From a virus: a stretch of 20,503 bases of DNA. This document shows, one piece after another, positions 16,359 to 20,503 of this stretch. A program made the translations under genes and the position numbers. The notes beneath the pieces were generated by a model that searched no databases, had not been told where the DNA came from, and worked only from the letters and a program-made list of their open reading frames with translations. Within the stretch, counting starts at the first letter, position 1, and each line of letters starts with the position of its first letter. The DNA lies in the IMG/VR virus record IMGVR_UViG_3300046450_000206, positions 1 through 20,503 of that record; one strand, 5' to 3'.

Positions 16359-17134
16359 TGTTTGGAACACACTTCTATCACAAAAGAGTCAGGACTGCCG
16401 TATCGGTATTCGGTTCTTTGTTCAATAACATATATGTTTTGAGAACAAATAAAGACGGAGAAGTTATCTCCCAAGTTAAGTGTCCTCTGTCATATGCACC
16501 CAAGAGATCTTTCATACAAAGACTCGAAGAGATGAGATCTGGCGAAGAGTCAGAACGTAGGGTCGCAATGAAGTTACCTCGTATGTCATTTGAGATTACC
16601 TCTATGTCATATGATGCCCAAAGACAATTACCTAAGACTAATAATTTCTCTACCGCAGTAGCAGGTAGTGCCACACAACGCGCTCAGTTCTTTACCTCCG
16701 TACCATATGATATGACATTCGATGTCAACATCTATGCTAAGAGTCAGGATGATGCATTGCAAATGGTTGAGCAGATCTTACCTTACTTTAACCCACAGTA
16801 CACAGTGACGGTTAAACCATTCTCTGCCGACTACCCAGATATCAAAGAAGATATCCCTGTAACGTTACAGTCAGTATCTTTCTCGGATGACTTCGAAGGA
16901 TCGGTAGGTGACCGTAGAACAATCATCTACACACTTGCGTTTGGTATGAAGATATCCTTCATGGGGCCACAGACCAATAAGAGCATTATTCGTGAAGTTA
17001 ACAATAACCTATATAATATAGGAGCAGACAGTGATGTCTTCCTTACGCGCTTGCAGACTACGCCCACACCTAATGGGATATCTGTTGATAGCGACTATGG
17101 GTTTAATTTAACATACCTTGACAGTGCTAGTTGA
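16358..17134 (+). CDS. gp15: tail sheath terminator / tail completion protein gp15
   Basis: A 258-residue protein of the T4 gp15 family (T4: 272). Characteristic stretches are FGTHFYHKRVRTAVSVFGSL at the N-terminus, NIYVLRTNKDG, RMSFEITSMSYDAQRQLPK, and VPYDMTFDVNIYAKSQDDAL. Gp15 caps the finished tail tube and sheath and makes the joint with gp13/gp14. Its start overlaps the gp14 stop (TAATG) and its own stop overlaps a tiny ORF (TGATG), so translation is probably coupled along the neck genes. Confidence 0.92.
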   Translation: MFGTHFYHKRVRTAVSVFGSLFNNIYVLRTNKDGEVISQVKCPLSYAPKRSFIQRLEEMRSGEESERRVAMKLPRMSFEITSMSYDAQRQLPKTNNFSTAVAGSATQRAQFFTSVPYDMTFDVNIYAKSQDDALQMVEQILPYFNPQYTVTVKPFSADYPDIKEDIPVTLQSVSFSDDFEGSVGDRRTIIYTLAFGMKISFMGPQTNKSIIREVNNNLYNIGADSDVFLTRLQTTPTPNGISVDSDYGFNLTYLDSAS

Positions 17135-17223
17135 TGACCGTTAAAAACTATGCACGTTACATAAGATACAAGTATGGTTATAGACTCGCCACGAAAGGTA
17201 CATTGGTAAATATATTAGTATGA
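17134..17223 (+). CDS. possible 29-aa basic peptide between gp15 and gp16
   Basis: ATG 17134 overlaps the gp15 stop by one base (TGATG) and its TGA (17221-17223) overlaps the gp16 start by four (ATGA), so it fills the whole gap. The peptide begins MTVKNYARYIRYKYGYRL and is rich in Lys, Arg and Tyr. No clear Shine-Dalgarno sequence precedes it. No known family is recognised. Gp16 itself has no near ribosome site, so this ORF may mainly relay ribosomes. It could also be chance, which is the main doubt. Confidence 0.45.
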   Translation: MTVKNYARYIRYKYGYRLATKGTLVNILV

Positions 17224-17564
17224 CAGAAGAAGAAAAGATTGCACAAGACTATGAACAGTCCAGAGATACTTACTACGACCTTATAGAGAAGGGACGTGAG
17301 TCTTTGGAGTTGATGATCGAGGTCGCTCGTGAGAGTGAGCATCCTCGTGCCTTTGAGGTTCTGTCTGGTATGATCAAAAACATCTCTGAAGTTAACGACA
17401 AGTTAATGGATCTAAATAAGAAGCACAAAGAGATTAACAAGGCAGACGTACCTGCTCTTGTTAGAGAAACAACTAACAACAACGTGTTTCTGGGTTCCAC
17501 GACTGAACTGCAAAGATTTCTACAGAATGAGAAACAAGTGATTCCGCATGACGATCCAGTATAA
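17220..17564 (+). CDS. gp16: small terminase subunit gp16
   Basis: A 114-residue helical protein; T4 gp16 has 164. The core ESLELMIEVARESEHPRAFE, MIKNISEVNDKLMDLNKKHK and NVFLGSTTELQRFL parallels T4 gp16, which has ADSPRHMEVF and NATVFMGSPTEL in the same order. Gp16 forms a ring that recognises concatemeric DNA and controls gp17. The N-terminus is shorter than in T4, and the region after TELQRF is brief. An in-frame stop at 17181 limits upstream extension. GAAAGG lies about 22 bases upstream, too far to be a normal ribosome site, so coupling from the tiny upstream ORF is likely. It overlaps gp17 by 17 bases. Confidence 0.88.
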   Translation: MTEEEKIAQDYEQSRDTYYDLIEKGRESLELMIEVARESEHPRAFEVLSGMIKNISEVNDKLMDLNKKHKEINKADVPALVRETTNNNVFLGSTTELQRFLQNEKQVIPHDDPV

Positions 17565-19161
17565 AGACTCCTACGGTGGCAACCCTCAAGTTAAACGAGA
17601 TGGTGTCGATGAGGAGTGGAACAAACATAAGTTAAGAGAATATCAAAAATGCATGGTCGATCCTGTATACTTTTGCAAGAACTATGTGAAGGTGATACAC
17701 CTTGATCGCGGTCTGGTTGATTTCGATCTATACCCATATCAAGAAACTATGTTCAAACATTTTCACGAATCTAGGTTCTCTATTGTCCTTGCTTGTCGGC
17801 AGTCTGGTAAGTCTATTAGTTCTGTGGGTTATCTACTATGGTACGCAATCTTCCACCCAGAAAAAACAATTGCAATCCTCGCAAACAAAGGTGCCACTTC
17901 GAGAGAGATGCTTGGGCGTGTTACGCTCATGTTGGAAAACCTTCCGTTCTTTCTTCAACCGGGATGCAAAGCACTTAACAAAGGTTCGATTGAGTTTAGT
18001 AACAACTCTAGAGTTATTGCCGCGTCTACTTCTGGTTCCTCTATTCGTGGTATGTCTGTCAATCTACTATTTCTTGATGAGTTTGCGTTCGTTGAAAAGG
18101 CCGCTGAGTTCTATACTTCGACGTATCCTGTTATCTCTTCGGGCACTGATACAAAAGTAATCATCTGCTCTACTGCTAATGGTGTGGGTAATCAGTTCGA
18201 GAAGATCTGGACAGGTGCCGTACAAGGTGTCAATGAATACAAACCATTCCGTGTGGACTGGTGGGATGTTCCCGGACGTGACGAAGAATGGAAGAAGCAA
18301 ACTATTGCTAACACATCTTCATTGCAGTTCGATCAAGAATTTGGTAATACTTTCTTTGGTATGGGTGATACCCTGATCAATGCAGAAACATTGATGGGAT
18401 TACGCGGTCAGGCACCTCATCTTGTTTTAGAATCGGGTGACTGTTTAATCTATAGCGAACCACAACCCGAACATGAATATATTATGACGGTAGATGTGAG
18501 TAAGGGAAGAGGGCAGGATTATTCGACGTTCAACGTCATAGATATTTCCGAAAGACCGTTCAAACAAGTTGCGGTCTATAGAAACAATAGTATCTCTCCA
18601 TTGCTCTTTCCTAATATTATATATAAGTATGCGAATCTCTACAATGAGGCATGGGTAGTAGTTGAGGCAAATGATCAAGGTGGTGTGGTCTGTAATGGAT
18701 TATACTACGAACTAGAGTATGAAAACCTTCATGTATCCAGTGCAACTAAGGCAGACGCACTAGGCATTGAGATGACTCGCAAGGTTAAGAGATTGGGTTG
18801 TTCTGCTATCAAGGATATCATCGAAGAGCAGAAACTACAAGTCTATGATGAGAACACCATACTAGAGATCTCTACCTTCGTAGGTAAAGGTACGTCATAC
18901 GAAGCATCTGATAACAACCATGATGACTTGATGATGACCCTAGTGATGTTTGGATACTTTGTGTCCACTCAGTTCTTTGCAGACATGACAGACATCAACC
19001 TTAAACAAATGATGTTCGAAGAGAGAACCCAAGCAATCAGTGATGACGTGGTTCCCTTCGGATTCATTGATGACGGATCTTCCTATATAGAAGAGACAGA
19101 TAATACTTGGCAAGGTGGATGGCACGATATAGGTGATACCACAGGTGACCGCGATTGGTAA
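17548..19161 (+). CDS. gp17: large terminase subunit gp17 (ATPase-nuclease)
   Basis: A 537-residue DNA-packaging motor (T4 gp17: 610). Residues 82-89, ACRQSGKS, are the Walker A; 173-178, LLFLDE, the Walker B with catalytic E178; 207-212, CSTANG, the coupling motif III. The RNase H-like nuclease follows: D316 in MTVDVSKGRG, E373 in VVVEANDQGG and D459/D460 in NNHDDL are the likely metal ligands, in the order of D401, E458 and D542 of T4. It pumps DNA into the prohead and cuts it. All key residues appear intact. The start at ATG 17548 lies inside gp16, a normal arrangement for this pair. Confidence 0.97.
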   Translation: MTIQYKDSYGGNPQVKRDGVDEEWNKHKLREYQKCMVDPVYFCKNYVKVIHLDRGLVDFDLYPYQETMFKHFHESRFSIVLACRQSGKSISSVGYLLWYAIFHPEKTIAILANKGATSREMLGRVTLMLENLPFFLQPGCKALNKGSIEFSNNSRVIAASTSGSSIRGMSVNLLFLDEFAFVEKAAEFYTSTYPVISSGTDTKVIICSTANGVGNQFEKIWTGAVQGVNEYKPFRVDWWDVPGRDEEWKKQTIANTSSLQFDQEFGNTFFGMGDTLINAETLMGLRGQAPHLVLESGDCLIYSEPQPEHEYIMTVDVSKGRGQDYSTFNVIDISERPFKQVAVYRNNSISPLLFPNIIYKYANLYNEAWVVVEANDQGGVVCNGLYYELEYENLHVSSATKADALGIEMTRKVKRLGCSAIKDIIEEQKLQVYDENTILEISTFVGKGTSYEASDNNHDDLMMTLVMFGYFVSTQFFADMTDINLKQMMFEERTQAISDDVVPFGFIDDGSSYIEETDNTWQGGWHDIGDTTGDRDW

Positions 19162-19174
19162 TTAAAGGAATATT

Positions 19175-19477
19175 ATGAAGGTACTAATAACAGGAAGTAG
19201 TGGACTTGCAATACTTATAGCAGTATTCGGGTCGTTAGTTGTTAATGCTGATGACGTGCATGAATGTAAAAACGATTATGATTTAGCACTTTCTGTTATG
19301 CAACAACGACAAAAAGATAACAACCTTATAGAAGCCATGCAGTTATTTACCGACAAGAAACTCGTTATGTCTGCATATTCTCAACCTCAACAAAAAACTA
19401 TTCGTCTAAGAATAGAATCAACTAAGAACTTTGCCAACCACTCAGCACAAAAGTGTTTTAAATGGAGTATATTATGA
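19175..19477 (+). CDS. small predicted exported protein, 100 aa
   Basis: I do not recognise the family. AAAGGA 5 to 10 bases upstream supports ATG 19175. Residues 11-23 are hydrophobic and VNA at 23-25 resembles a signal peptidase site, leaving a 75-residue mature part. Two cysteines, C31 and C94, could form a disulfide in the periplasm. The mature part looks helical and polar (DLALSVMQQRQKDNN). The first residues, MKVLITGSSG, look like an epimerase start, but no Rossmann fold follows. It overlaps the next gene by ATGA. Membrane or periplasmic action, such as superinfection exclusion or lysis control, is possible but unsupported. Confidence 0.75.
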   Translation: MKVLITGSSGLAILIAVFGSLVVNADDVHECKNDYDLALSVMQQRQKDNNLIEAMQLFTDKKLVMSAYSQPQQKTIRLRIESTKNFANHSAQKCFKWSIL

Positions 19478-20133
19478 GAAATATTATACTACAACACTTC
19501 ACAGGCAAACTAAGACCACTAGATAAACTCTCTGTAGAAAACATCTCCGCATACGCTGAACGCATAGGTGTCGAGTATCAGTTCGTGGAAGGTCAGGTCT
19601 TTAGGGAACATCTTACACCCCCCTGTCAGAAAGTACATATACTAGATGAGAAGTGGGACGAATACGATGACGTATTGATGTTGGACATTGATATGTTTGT
19701 TACAAAGAACCTCAGACTCAATGTCTTTAAGGCAGAGGGAGTAGGGTTCGCGGCAGGTGCAATACAGAAGAGTCTGAAGAACAGACTTGTATCAGAAGGT
19801 CGCATTGATGAGAACACTGGTTACTGGGGTGGAGCATTTTATAAACTGACTCGCGAACAGAGACAGAAACTTCGGTCTGCAATCCCAGACAATGATGAGT
19901 GGATGGATAGATACAATCAACCTTACAAGTATGAGGATGAGGGTATTATATCAGAGTTGTTCTATAGAAGCAAGTGTGAATGGAAAGATGCTGATCCTAT
20001 GTGGCAACAAGATAGTTATCTACCTAACCACCAAGCAGGGATGATTCATGTCCGTACCAAGATCACACCGCAGGGGCCAAAGCGAGAGAAGATAGAGAAC
20101 TTCTATACAATGCAAATGGCAGGAATTCTTTGA
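19474..20133 (+). CDS. glycosyltransferase-like protein, GT-A fold
   Basis: A 219-residue protein. I prefer ATG 19474 to 19462: it gives the ATGA overlap used by neighbours, has GGAG at 19464-19467, and gives an N-terminus (RNIILQHFTG) matching the next gene. KVHILDEKWDEYDDVLMLDI holds the DxD (D71-I72-D73) that would bind metal and nucleotide sugar. YWGGAFYKLTREQ is the matching acceptor-side strand. The next gene is a paralogue with similar N-terminus and DxD, while the enzyme at 8132-8869 is more distant. Substrates are unknown; a virion or host glycan is possible. Its place right after gp17, where T4 has gene 18, is odd. Confidence 0.75.
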   Translation: MRNIILQHFTGKLRPLDKLSVENISAYAERIGVEYQFVEGQVFREHLTPPCQKVHILDEKWDEYDDVLMLDIDMFVTKNLRLNVFKAEGVGFAAGAIQKSLKNRLVSEGRIDENTGYWGGAFYKLTREQRQKLRSAIPDNDEWMDRYNQPYKYEDEGIISELFYRSKCEWKDADPMWQQDSYLPNHQAGMIHVRTKITPQGPKREKIENFYTMQMAGIL

Positions 20134-20503
20134 ACATAATACTACAACACTTTGCAGGGACAATGCCAGAGTGGGCAAACCAAGCAGAGAAGACGATGCG
20201 CAAGTATGCCCATGCCACAGGCGCAGAGTATGAACTAGTCCTTGACTTTCCTATGGGAGAGGAGTTGGGGTTCACACCACAGAAACTTTGTATGCTTCAA
20301 GAGAAGTATGACAAGTACGATCAAGTGTGTATGATTGATATGGACACTATTGCCACACCCGAACATGAAAGTTTCTGGGACAGACCAGAGATTGGTGTAC
20401 TACATGACAGGGCAATGGGTGGACATAATGCACTCAATGCCGTGACAGGAGAACCACACCGTAGTAGAACATACAATGCCGCACCTGCATTATACAAAGA
20501 AGG
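20130..20503 (+). CDS. glycosyltransferase-like protein, 5' part only
   Basis: The frame is open from TTG 20130 to the right edge, giving the first 124 residues. TTG 20130 overlaps the upstream stop (TTGA) and AGGAA at 20121-20125 is properly spaced. The N-terminus NIILQHFAG repeats that of the previous gene (NIILQHFTG). KLCMLQEKYDKYDQVCMIDM holds a DxD (D70-M71-D72), as in GT-A enzymes. An ATG lies twelve codons in, but it would cut off the conserved first strand. The pair probably arose by gene duplication. Confidence 0.75.
   Translation, partial: MNIILQHFAGTMPEWANQAEKTMRKYAHATGAEYELVLDFPMGEELGFTPQKLCMLQEKYDKYDQVCMIDMDTIATPEHESFWDRPEIGVLHDRAMGGHNALNAVTGEPHRSRTYNAAPALYKE

Noticed and set aside
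19175-19210. MKVLITGSSG at the start of the 100-residue protein read as an epimerase NAD-binding motif.
   Set aside because: The next residues form a hydrophobic signal-like segment and no Rossmann fold follows; the protein is too short for that family.

Overview
The window looks like part of the late, structural region of a T4-like marine myovirus. All 16 credible genes lie on the + strand, packed with ATGA, TAATG or TGATG junctions. A recognisable T4 block of neck, tail-completion and terminase genes (gp13-gp14-gp15-gp16-gp17) fills the right half. Two TATAAATA motifs, the T4 late-promoter core, sit in the gaps upstream of structural genes. The adhesin-style fibre proteins, several glycosyltransferases and a 2OG-Fe(II) oxygenase-like protein are the kind of cargo known from cyanophages and other marine T4-like phages. 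The host cannot be named from this sequence.

Left third (1-7607): the 3' end of one giant repeat gene and a complete 2101-codon relative. Both are built mostly from a degenerate four-residue motif (x-G-N-Y, x-R-T-F, x-R-T-R, x-S-A-Y). Both end in nearly the same peptide, ETYTLYVR-x-A. The complete protein also has a unique N-terminal domain and a jelly-roll-like globular domain splitting the repeats. They are probably very long virion fibres, or other surface structures.

Modification cassette (7613-9561): a near-consensus host-type promoter, then three overlapping genes. These are a charged, helical protein of unknown function, a GT-A glycosyltransferase and a 2OG-Fe(II) oxygenase-like protein. 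I infer, without proof, that they may modify the fibres or the host surface.

Fibre cassette (9590-13824): a late promoter, a small baseplate/fibre-associated protein, a 75-residue linker protein and two 591-residue paralogous fibre proteins separated by a hairpin. They occupy the position where T4 has its gp9-gp12/wac fibre genes.

Neck and packaging block (13835-19161): gp13, an enlarged gp14 carrying a LamG-like insert between two similar repeats, gp15, a previously hidden 29-codon ORF, gp16 and gp17. Gp13-gp15 would finish the head-tail joint, and gp16-gp17 package DNA.

Right end (19175-20503): a small predicted exported protein and two related glycosyltransferases, the last cut by the window edge. 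No gp18 sheath gene follows gp17 inside the window. No tRNA, rRNA, CRISPR array, transposon or reverse-strand gene was found.
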